Shown here: positions 44,962 through 55,264 of the stretch, in pieces
How positions within the stretch are numbered: position 1 is the stretch's first letter
Layout of the letters: every line of letters starts with the position of its first letter
Origin: Pleurotus ostreatus/Saccharomyces cerevisiae fusant
Lineage: Eukaryota; Opisthokonta
DNA: 57,126 nucleotides
NCBI GenBank assembly: GCA_024196135.1
Contig: JAMQCK010000129.1
Location: 1 to 57,126 of the forward strand
Direction: 5' to 3'
Program-made: the position numbers and the translations under genes
Notes under the pieces: generated by a model
Database searches by the model: none
What the model saw: the letters and a program-made list of their open reading frames with translations, nothing else
Told to the model about the DNA's origin: nothing

Positions 44962-47900
44962 ATGCAGGCGAATGTCGACTCTCCCCCAGCGGCTCCTGAA
45001 TCTAACGGCGCGCCTGCAACTGACGATAAGGCCGTCATAGAAGATGGGGAGCACGACAAAATACACGACAGCCCGGACGAGATGAGCATCGCTGATGATG
45101 GCCGGACTAATGATCCCGCCACTACGTCAGGGAGCGAGGAGTCGTCCGACGAGGAGGAAGAGGAAGATGATGAGCCACAAGGGGGAGACGGCGAGCAGGC
45201 CTCCTGTCCTCCAGTTGCGCAAGATGCGTCGAAGACAGACGAGGCACAGGATTCAGAAGGGGACGAAAGCGAGGAAGAGGACGACGAGGACGACGAAGAC
45301 GTTGAACCGGCACTGAAGTACGCGCGCCTCGAGGGGGACGTACCAAAGCTCTTTCTCAAGGACTCTGCGTCGGCGCTGGCCATATCGCAGAAGGACAAAC
45401 GGATAGTGCGTATGCTGCCCGCTCTCCAGGCGCCTATATTGATTGGAATAGGTTATAGGCACTCATGCCGGCGTCGTCCACATCCTCGACCTCAATGGTA
45501 CCCGCGTAAAGTCCTACAAGAAGCACCTTGCGAGCATCACAGACATTTCCCTCGACGATGACTTTATAGCGACTGCCTCCATGGATGGTGCGCTTCCTGC
45601 CATACTTCTCCTCGCACACACTTACACCACCCCTAGGCCATGTCTTCGTCCTCTCCCTCACCTCCCCCGAGACCCAAGACCTCGACATGCGCCGCCCCGT
45701 GCGCACCGTAGCGCTCGAGCCCGGCTTCTCCCAACACACCACCCGCGCCTTCGTCTGCGGCGGCCTCTCCGGCTCCCTCGTCCACCGCGAGCGTGGCTGG
45801 CTCGGCCCGCGCGAAACCGTCCTGCACACCGGCGAGGGCCCCATCTGGCAGGTACGCTGGCGCGGCAGGCTCATCGCGTGGGCAAACGATATCGGCGTGA
45901 AGATCTACGACACCGCGTCGCGCTCGCGCATCACCTTCATCGACCGACCGGCGGACAGCCCGCGCGCGGACCTCTTTCGGTGCACGCTACATTGGCAGGA
46001 TGACGCGACGCTGCTCATTGCTTGGGCGGACCTGATCAAGGTGGCGCGGGTGCGAGCGCGTACTACAGGCCCGAACGCAGGCGCCTCGGACGCTCCTTCG
46101 CTCTTCGTTGAGATTACGGCCGTATTCCAGCTTGATTGCATGGCAGCCGGTATTTTACCCCATCCTATGCCCTCCAGACCCTCAGTCGTATACGACGACC
46201 ACCGCAGCGTTAACTCGCAGCAGTCCAAGACGCACGCCACTCGCACCCTCACTTCCCTCCTCGTCCTCGCATACTACCCTCCTGACACCTCCATTCTCCG
46301 AGCTGACGACGCTCCCGCGGACACCTCGACGCAGAAGCGCAAGCTCGCCGACCGCCCAGAGCTGCGCATCATCTCGCGCTCGGGCGAGGAGCTTGCGAAC
46401 GATGCGCTCAGCGTCGCGGGATACCAGTCCTGGCAATGCAATGACTACGCACTAGCCAAGGTAGATGGGACTACTCCGGACACTGACGCGGGCGGTGATC
46501 AGTGCTATGTGGTGCTGAGCCCGCGCGACATCGTGATTGCGAGACCAAGGGATGCTAGGGACCATATCGCCTGGCTTGTGGAGCGAGAGCGGTATGAGGA
46601 GGCGTTGGAAGGTATTGAGGAGCTAAGTCGGGATAGCAAGGATCCACGGGATGAGGAGCTAAATGCCGTGGCCATTGGCACGAAGTACGTGGACTACCTC
46701 ATTCGCCAAGGTGCGTCATGTTCAGGTATCGGATGAATTTTGGGTCTAATGGGTGCCAAAGGCGAGTACGAAAAGGCAGCACGCTTATGTCCGAAAGTCT
46801 GCGGGCACGACTCGAAACGATGGGAGCACTGGATATTCGTCTTCGCGGAGAAGAGGCACCTACAGGTGCGGCGGACGATCTTTGTGTCTCTAATTGACTG
46901 ACGCGCCGCGCAGGCTGTCATTCCTTTCATACCTACGGACTCTCCGCGCCTGGATCCAGTGGTATATGGGATGATCTTAGGCTACTTCTTGAGCCACGAC
47001 CGACAAGCCCTGGTCAATACCATACAGACCTGGCCTCGCGATATCTACGACATCCCTGCTGTCATCGTCGCTGTTCAAGCCGACCTCGACCGTGCCGCCT
47101 ACTCTGCGCCTTCGGGCACCGATACCAGGCTACTCATGGAGGCTCTCGGTGAACTGTACGTGAGACCGGCACTTGTCGATGAATTGGTGCTGAAGTACAT
47201 GGCAGTTATGTAGCAAACCGTCAACCCGGGAAAGCGTTGCACTACTTCCTTCGCCTACGCCGCCCCGACGTCTTCAACCTCATCAAGGAGCACAACCTCT
47301 ACACCGACGTGCAGGATCAAGCCCTCCTACTCGTCGAATTCGACGCCGAGCTTATGAAGAGAAGACGGGACGCCGGGGAAACTGTAGACGACCGCGACAG
47401 CGAGGCAATCCGACTTCTCGTTGACCACGAACACTCGATTCCTACCGGCCGAGTCGTTCAGCAGCTGGGGAGCCGTCCGTACTTCCTCTTCCTATACTTG
47501 AGCGCGCTGCTAGAGCGGGACCCACATGTCGCCAGCGACTATGGGGACTTGCTAGTGAAGCTCTTCGCGGAGCATGACGCGTCACGGTTAATTGGATTCC
47601 TTCGCGCGAGCTCGGAATATAACCTGGAGAAGGTATTCTTGATCCACTTGTCGTACAGGACGTCGGCTGACGAAGTTCTTTGCAGGCCTACAAAGTTTGC
47701 CAGGAGCGGGATCTTGTACCAGAAATGGTCTTCCTACTTGGTCAGATGGGCGATAACAAGAAGGCACTCACCCTCATCATCGAGCGTCTCGGCGACGTCA
47801 ACCGAGTAGGCAAACTCTCAACCAATAGCATACTCTCGCTAATCATCATTTGCAGGCAATCGACTTCGCGAAGGAGCAAAATGATCACGACCTTTGGGAA

Positions 47901-48587
47901 GATCTCTTGAAGTACTCCGAGACGCGGCCTGGTAAATGACCCTTCTCTCATTCCCTCAGTTGCACCACTGACGGGCTACAGCGTTTATCCGTGGCTTGCT
48001 CGAAAACGTCGGCCCCGAGATCGACCCAATTCGCCTCATTCGCCGCATCAAGAACGGGCTTGAGATACCTGGCCTAAAGGAAGCGCTAATCAAGATTCTG
48101 CAAGACTTCCATCTGCAGATATCGTTGCTTGAGGGCTGCCAGGCGATCCTGAACAGCGACAACATGCAATTGTCTCGGAGGCTGCAGAGCAACCAGACGA
48201 GCGGGTTCTTCCTGACCGGTATGAGCACTTTTCTGCGACCGTGTACGACGTCGCTCATATTTTGTAGGCAAGAGCACATGTCCTGTATGCGAGAAGTCCC
48301 TGCAGGACAATGCGCAAGGGGTTGTCATCCTTTTCTTCTGCCGCCACGTCGCGCACGCCTCGTGTGTCGACGGCGGCGATAATCTGCCTGTATTCGGTGA
48401 CAACGTGCTGCGCAACGTTGGCATGGGCAGCACGACGAAAGGGATGAGTAGCAAGATTGCATTGTACGATTTTCCCTTGCCTTTCCGCGGATGGCTCTGA
48501 TAACTTTGCAGCGAATCAACCGTCCGTGCGCGTCTTGCGCACGGATGTCCCTTGTGTCACAGACGAGCAGAGGGCCAACGGACATGA
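44962..48587 (+). CDS. VPS41: Vps41, HOPS complex subunit
   Basis: Eleven exons: 44962-45405, 45452-45587, 45637-46710, 46762-46865, 46914-47155, 47206-47632, 47686-47805, 47856-47931, 47982-48218, 48268-48463 and 48512-48587; 1,043 residues. A Ser/Glu/Asp-rich N-terminus (to about residue 115) is common in fungal Vps41. The beta-propeller follows: IGTHAGVVHILDL, ASITDISLDDDFIATASMDG, WQVRWRGRLIAWANDIGVKIYD. The clathrin-repeat/TPR region contains YVDYLIRQGEYEKAARLCPKV, GKALHYFLRLRRPDVFNLI and LIRRIKNGLEIPGLKEALIKIL. The C-terminal RING-like part has CPVCEKS, FFCRHVAHASC and GCPLCHRR. HOPS tethers vesicles at the vacuole with Rab7/Ypt7. Intron 5 (47156-47205) must use the GCAG at 47205 to restore the frame into the ANRQPGKAL segment. 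Confidence 0.95.
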
Positions 48588-49385
48588 AGGATACCATCTA
48601 CTGTACCATAACACTGGCTCCTCCTGCTCGCCAGGTTACCCAGCTATATACATACCCTTTGATCCCAATTATGGGCCACCTCGCACTCCAAGTAGAACTT
48701 GCTTCGAGCTGGCTTTCCTCTTCCTCTTCCGACGCACTTGGGTCACCGTTGTCGGCAGTGTCCACCCTTTGGTATGCTCTTTCACGGCGGTTGTTGAAGC
48801 TTGAAGGCGCTTGATCTTTGCAGTTACTCGCGTATGACGTTTGCCAGATTGGAGCTCGCTCCTCGAGCCATGCGGTACGGCGAGGGAAATTAAATTCCTC
48901 AAGCGAGGTCCTGGCGACACCAGTCGGGTGGCGAGGGCGCTCATTGGATGCTCAACCTACCTCCGATTGGAAGAGCGAAGGCCATTCCACGTGTGTGCGT
49001 ACACGGAAGTCGTGTAAGTTTGGGAGCTCCCGTGTTGATCGTGAGTGTGGTCGTGCCCACGATCCCTTATCTTTCCAGCTAGTCGTTGGGCAACGCCATC
49101 GAGGATCCCACAGTCTATTTTCCTGCTTTTTGGGAGAGGGAACGGCGGAGGACCATTGTTCGACTTTTAGGCGACCCAAGGGGACACCGCCACTACCGCC
49201 GGCTTTTCCATTTCGAATTTCTGATGTCGCTGCTCCTGGAGACCCTGCACAGTTGTCGGTACGACGACCCGGCGGCTTCAAGCGCCCATATATCACATCC
49301 GCCATCACACCTCTGCTTCTGAGTCCTCGTCGCTCGTCGCGCGCCATGTGCGGTTCATAGGCTGCGTCCTCTTTCTTCAACCACC
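48588..49385. other. Intergenic, 798 bp
   Basis: 3' flank of VPS41 and promoter of the first membrane paralog. A weak TATA-like CATATATC lies at about 49287. Large opposing open frames at 48818-49566 have no recognisable motif and are treated as noise. Confidence 0.4.
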
Positions 49386-50827
49386 ATGACTGTCTGGCCA
49401 GACGGTGGTGAGGGCGCCCCCATCCCCCCTGTGGCTCTGGCCATGACGAATTGGATAGAGGTGAGCTCATCGCATACGCTATCGGCGCACTGTGGCTGAT
49501 CGGGATTTGCAGGCTGCTTTCTACGGTACGTGGCTCCTTGCCTTCACTTGGGACACGCAGACTCACATATCCCTCCAGGTATATATACGGCTTTATTCTT
49601 TCAATACATCATCAATCGGTTCGAGTATGGCATCGGATCGGCGGTTCCAGGCAAGGTGAGGCACTTGTGCGAGCCTCAGCAAAAACCTTTCCTGATAGGC
49701 TCGTCCTTCACAGGTGTACTTCGTCGTTACGGTCCTCATGTACATCAACGGGACCGCATACTCGGGCGAGTTGTCATGCTTATGCGCTCGCGCATTGATT
49801 TTTCTTACGCTTTGTGCTTCTAGCGCTCTCCGTTTATGTCAACACGACCCTCACCAACTTTGAGGCTGTCCATACCGTCACGCCCGCAACCGGGAAGGCG
49901 TCTCTTGCAGCGGGAATCCTGACGTACATTCAGCTGTGGCTGGGGGACCTTCTCATCGTGCGTTGGCGCAAACCTTTATCTGTTGGCGTCTCGATAACTC
50001 ATGAATATTCTCAAGGTATACAGAGCGCACCTTGTCTGGGATCACGACTGGCGAGTCACCGCCGTGCCATGGCTCACTTTGCTTGCGGCCTTCAGTACGT
50101 GCCCCATCCCATTTGTAGGTAAGGACAACTGATCAACAATGTAACCTAGTTCTGCTATTCACCGCGGCAACGTCCCAAGACACTCGCCAAGTCAGCGCCG
50201 CACTCTTTCTCGCCGTCGCACAAAACGTAATCACCAGCGGGCTCCTCGTCTACCGCCTCGTATCACAACATTCCGAGTCCTCTCGGGCGGGACTGCATCG
50301 GTTCTCGCGACAAAGCGGTACCCTCATTCGCATGGCCTACATAATTTCAGAGTCTGCGGCGATGTACCTCGTCGTGCTCGTTGTCTACACAATCCTTTTC
50401 CAACTCAAGCACTCCGCCGTAATTTATCTGTACGTCCGTCCACCTTTTTTCTGCTGTCTCTGATTGACCTGTTGCGCAGGCAGGTCATGCTCTCGTCCGT
50501 GGCAGGTAGGAATGAATTTCCTCACCGCGACCTTTCAAACTGACTCAAGGCTTTCTAGGCATAGTCCTGCTCGCGATATCCGTTCGATTCGCAGGTATGA
50601 AGACCGGCTCTGCCGGTGGACCCTCCATGACTTGGCAGCCGCCTTCCGAATGGCGCATAAGCGTGCAGTTCGCGCCAGCCGCCGCCGACTCAAGGTCAGC
50701 ACACGAAGAGACGGTGGACGAGGAGGGCGAACGATGCATAGAGATGCAGCACCCCAGCTTCAACACCAAGGAGGAGAGCAAGAGGAGTTCACCCATAAGC
50801 CCACCGTCTGCCACTGGGATACGGTGA
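49386..50827 (+). CDS. Uncharacterised multi-pass membrane protein, tandem copy 1
   Basis: Nine exons: 49386-49460, 49513-49525 (13 nt), 49579-49655, 49714-49765, 49824-49957, 50016-50094, 50150-50429, 50480-50505 and 50559-50827; 334 residues. About seven hydrophobic segments are visible, with markers WIEAAFYGIYTALFFQY, GDLLIVYRAHLVWDHDWR, ESSRAGLHRF and YIISESAAMYLVVLVVYT, then a hydrophilic tail. The GD-xx-YR-xxx-W pattern and tail order match a large unnamed Agaricomycete membrane family I remember, with no assigned function. Intron 4 (49766-49823) needs a GC donor (GCGAGT) to keep frame with the paralog at 51309. Exon 2 is a 13-nt microexon. A receptor-like role is plausible but unproven. 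Confidence 0.85.
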
Positions 50828-51308
50828 GCAGTCGGTCCGCTTTCGGACATGCATGTATTTTTACCACCACCACCGTCCTAACATGGCCGTATATATTCGT
50901 TGGAAGCCCCAGCTGTGTTGCGTCCAGTGCGGCTGCGCGTCCTTCTCGCAACGGGGAACACCAGACCATAGCGGCCTACTCGGCGACGGCGTTACGGCAG
51001 CGAAGGCTTATGCCTGCACGCCCGCTGAAGCAAGGGGACAGTTAACATCCCCCCGACAGGTCCTTTCCCCCATAAGCAGTCCTCCATAGCAGCCCAGCTC
51101 AAGTACGTGCCTTTTCTTATGCGAGTCTACTTGCCTCAGAGGTTGCGTCTTCCCGGTCTTCTCTTGACTTGACTTGTGATGATAGCGAGATGATAGGCTT
51201 CTTAAGATCACAGATCACTACCCCATCAACGCCACGCCATGCTTGACGGTCTGGGGGCAAGCATGGGCCCCTGATCTAAGTCTGCAGCAGTTCTTGTGCG
51301 TAACCACC
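50828..51308. other. Intergenic, 481 bp between the membrane paralogs
   Basis: Promoter of copy 2 and 3' flank of copy 1. No clear TATA box and no gene. Confidence 0.4.
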
Positions 51309-52724
51309 ATGGCCGCCCTCTCAGGCGCCGATGGGGGTGGGACCGTTACGCCTGCTGCGACGCTGCTGCTCGCAAGTTGGGTAGAGGTACGCGAGTTCGA
51401 GTCTTCGGTCGTGCTCGAGTGCGCAATTTTTGCTGATTCGCGACCCCGCAGGCCGCCTTCTATGGTCCGGAAACTCCGCAGTCGTCTTCGAGAGTAGCTA
51501 ACCGAGTCCTCCTTCAGGAATCTACACTGCTTTGTTTATTCAGTATATGATGGCGAGGTATGAGTATGGGATAGGCAAGGTCCTATCAGGCAGGGTCAGT
51601 GTTTGCCTCCGCGATCTAGACATCAACTGAAGGAAACCCCTGCTTCTTCAAGGTTCACTTCGTCGTCACGATCTTGATGTATCTGAACGGAACCGCTTGC
51701 TCTAGTGCGTACTTCACGTCGCTCACCGTGTTTGACCTGATTGAGATGCCCAATAGTCCTCTCCATCTTCAAAACCTTGGGCAGGTTGAAGGCCATCGAT
51801 GGCCACCCGGATGCATCCGCCGGCAAGGAAGCCGAATTTGCAGCGTCTTTGATGACCTTTGCTCAGGTGGTACTTGGGGATTTCCTCACCGTACGTCCAG
51901 GAAGCTGTACGACACTTGCCCCGTATCGCACTAACGTCTGCACGTAGGTATACAGAACTCATACGGTTTGGAACGGCGACTGGCGTGCATCCGCTCTCCC
52001 TTGGCTGATGTTCTTGGCGAACTTCGGTGCGTAAGCCCCATCCGACGCTGCCAGGAACGAAGTGATTCTATCGCTCTTCAGTGTTATTATTCACCTCTTC
52101 GGTGTCGTATTGCGACACCGAACAGGTCCGCGCGTCGCTCTTCTTGGCCGTCGCACAGAACATTCTGACAACGGGACTCGTCGTCTATCGCCTCGGGATG
52201 CAGCACTCGGAATCCTCCCGGGCGAATCTGCATCGCTTCTCGAAACGAAATGGCGCCCTTATACGCATAGCGTATATCATTTCCGAGTCCGCTGCCGTTT
52301 ATCTGGCGGCGCTCGTCCTCTACACCGTCTTTTATCACCTGAAGCATCCGGGACTGATTTATATGTATACAACCTTCCATGCAATCGCCTCCACTCATAC
52401 TTATCCTCTCCGCAGGCAGCTCATCCTATCGTCCGTCATAGGTAAGTTCAAGACTCAGCGCGTGCCGTGTTGCACTCATCCATCCCTCCAGGAATCGTCC
52501 TCTTGATGATCTCCGTCCGCGTCGCCGGGATGAAGTCCGGTTCTGCAGGCGCAGGCGGACCTTCCATGACCTGGGCCACACCCACAGAATGGCGCATCAG
52601 CGTGCAATTCGCACCGCCAGTGGACTCCTCCGGCTCCGCGCACGAGGAAACCCAGGCAGGAGAGGGTCCATACGAAGCTGAGATACAGCTTCCGAGGGCA
52701 GGCAGTAAGGACGATTCAAAGTGA
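51309..52724 (+). CDS. Uncharacterised multi-pass membrane protein, tandem copy 2
   Basis: Nine exons: 51309-51386, 51452-51464 (13 nt), 51518-51594, 51653-51704, 51757-51890, 51948-52026, 52082-52364, 52416-52441 and 52492-52724; 324 residues. Exons 2-6 and 8 have exactly the lengths of copy 1 (13, 77, 52, 134, 79, 26 nt). Motifs correspond one to one: WVEAAFYGIYTALFIQY, LGDFLTVYRTHTVWNGDWR, ESSRANLHRF, YIISESAAVYLAALVLYT, then a tail with MTWATPTEWRISVQFAP against MTWQPPSEWRISVQFAP. Intron 2 uses the weak donor GTCCGG, while the intron matching the GC-AG one of copy 1 has a normal GTGCGT. The extracellular loop after exon 4 differs most (residues about 75-110). Confidence 0.88.
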
Positions 52725-52968
52725 GGAGGATGCGAAGTAAAGAAGGAGGATACAAGGAGGGAAGGAATCAAAGTGACGAGGATACGAAGAAAGGACCGTC
52801 GACTTGCATTTTGCTATCGTGTTTTGTGTCCTTGGGACTATTTGCATCGGTATATCTCACTCTCACAGCGCTCCTTCAAGTGTGTATAAACTGTAGATTG
52901 AAATTCCTTTTATCTTGTCAAACAATGGACTGTCGATCGAAGCGCAAGAATCCAAGGATAATCGATAA
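52725..52968. other. Intergenic, 244 bp between convergent genes
   Basis: Shared 3' flank of membrane paralog 2 and the DNA glycosylase. Nothing else was found. Confidence 0.4.
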
Positions 52969-54655
52969 TCATTCGCCTTCAGAAAGGGTCCACATGTAGT
53001 AGACGCCTGCGTAGCGTTAGTATCTGCCTCCTCAAAGAAGAGCAAAACGCGTACCCAGACTACGATACGGTTTCCAGGCCTCCGTCATCGCCTCCATCTC
53101 CGCAGGCGTCAACAACGCGCCCCTGCGTCTGGTCAGCAACAACACAACAATCCCCCAAAACCCGCTCACTTAATCTTCTTCTTCCCCGTCAACCGCGTCC
53201 TCAGCTCCGTCACCGACAGACCCGCAGGCAGCGGCGGCGGAGGCCCATCCTGCGCCCCCCTCGCTAGCACCTTGTTCACCGACGGCGTAAATGGCGGCGG
53301 CAGTGGGCCGTCCGAGTCTTCCTCTTCTGCATTCGCAGGGACGCCATCCGGGTCACCACCTTCCACAGGCAGGACGGAGGACTCCTGCGGCGCGAGCATG
53401 GAGGCGACGTCGGGGACGGCGTCTCTGTCCTTTGCCTTGGTCTTCGCACCGCGCTTGACGGACGCATCGTGCTTGATGGACGACGTCTTCGCAGCGCTCG
53501 CCTGCGCCTCCCTATCCTGGTCGCTCAGCTTCTGTGGCGAGATCGCCACCGGGTCCTTCTCCGAGTGCAGCGCAAGCACCCAGCGCGCGAGCCCGCGCTG
53601 CACGCCGAGGTCGCCGACCGGGAGGATGTTCGGCCGGCGGAGGGAGAACATGGCGAACATGTCGACCGTCCACTGCGAAGGGAGGGAGGTCAGCGTATAT
53701 AGGTCCTAGGACTATCAACTTTGCTCAGGTTTAAGGCTACTCACACGACCTATGCCTTTGACCGCTATCAGCATCTCCGCGAGCTCTTCATCGGTCGCAC
53801 TGAGGAGCTTGTCCGTCGACAGACTTCCGTCTGCGAAGCGCCTCGCCAGGTCTTGGACTGCAGGCTGTCAATGTCATCTCCAACGAGCATGTAGGAGCAA
53901 ACTCACTATACTCAGCTTTGCGCTGACTGAGGCCAGCTGAGCGCAGCGTCGGGATGGCGGTATTGGCGACCTGCGCCGGCGTCGGGAAGGATGCGTCCGG
54001 GTCTCGAGAACTGCAAGAAGATGAAGTCGCGTCTTGTAAGAAGGGGCCCAGCTTACTCGGAATGCTGTGTTGGTTTCTCAGGAAGCGACGGGTCATACAG
54101 TCGTCTGAACCTGTGGTTTATCGACCGCGCAGCGAGCCAAGAGATCTGTTGGCCCCTTCGCTGCAGCGTCAGTCTACTGCATCGACGTATCTCGAGTGAG
54201 TGGAAGACGCATATCTCACAGAATGGACATGGTCAGCGCGCTGCAGACGCGTCAAATGATTGTTCAAGGTTAGTTGCGACTGCTACTCACCGGAAGGGAT
54301 GTACAGTCTCCAAATGCTCGTAAGGCTTGCAGGGCAGGCGCTTGAAGAGCTCCTCGAAACGAGAGTCAACGGAAATCAAATGGCGCTTCGCTTCCGCATA
54401 GTCGAAGGTCAATATCGCGGGCAGAATCTTCTCAGGCTCAGAGCCGGGAATCGTAGGCGGCGGCGGGGGAGGAACAGCCTGAGGCTCGCTAGACTCTGCA
54501 TCTTTGGTAGGGCGAGGAGTCGAGGGCTTGGCCTTCGTAGAGCGGGGCTTCTTTGCCTTTGAAGCTGGTGCAGCATCTGCGTCGTTTGCTTTCCGCTTCA
54601 AAGGGGCCGGCGTCGATGAAGGGGTCCCTCTGGACTGCGAGCGCGTCGTAGGCAT
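52969..54655 (-). CDS. MAG1: DNA-3-methyladenine glycosylase, HhH-GPD (AlkA/Mag1 type)
   Basis: Eight exons from the ATG at 54655: 54655-54291, 54240-54220 (21 nt), 54155-54057, 54010-53907, 53857-53745, 53672-53170, 53122-53055 and 53006-52969; 436 residues. A basic N-terminus ([19 protein letters not shown]) looks like a nuclear signal. The glycosylase core starts near HPFR, with [15 protein letters not shown] across exons 2-3. The helix-hairpin-helix [15 protein letters not shown] ends in the GPD element [11 protein letters not shown]; Asp255 is the catalytic acid. An Ala/Lys/Glu-rich segment of more than 100 residues follows, before the final [15 protein letters not shown] helix, much longer than in yeast Mag1. 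The enzyme starts base-excision repair of alkylated purines. Confidence 0.93.
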
Positions 54656-55264
54656 CTTGTTGAAGGTATTCACAACGCGTCTTAGCATGCACTGAACGCG
54701 CTGATGAAGGTGGGAGTCAAAAGAACAAGCCTTTTGAATTGAATTATTGACCGCGCAGGCGGCGATAGCTTTGTCAGGAGTGACGGGGCGCGCCACCGGC
54801 GCCTCGGGATATGCGCACACGTGCCCGCGCGACAACGTTTGAGTCACGGTGCTCCTCCCGGTACCGTTACACGTGTACCAGACTGAGCTCTCTGGAATCT
54901 CGAGACAAATCAAGCCGCAGACATTCCTCCCCATAACAATTCATTGCATTGCTGTCAGTGCGAACCTCCATTGCGGTGCTATGTACACGTCCATAGGGTC
55001 CGTTTGCTGGCTGATTGATAAACGATTAGAGGCGGAAAGTGAAAGACATGCTGTACTCGGGACGAGAGGAGAGAAACCTGTAGACTGTGAAACGAAAGGG
55101 CGCGGGATGCGATTGAGAGCAATAAACAACGGGCTGCATGAACAAATATACATGAGAGTACACTTCAGTGCCTCTCGGGAGGTCCGTGAGCCGCTGGGGT
55201 CTACACCGAGCGGGATTATCAAGCGGGAGGGAGAATATATGAAGTAAAGGGAAGGGGCCGTGCC
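54656..55264. other. Intergenic, 609 bp
   Basis: Promoter of MAG1 and 3' flank of the Ser/Pro-rich gene. No gene is supported. A/T-rich patches lie around 55015-55030 and 55140-55160. Confidence 0.4.

Noticed and set aside
48818..49566. Two opposing frames of about 180-200 codons
   Set aside because: Complementary-strand shadows in GC-rich promoter DNA; the second overlaps the true start of membrane paralog 1.
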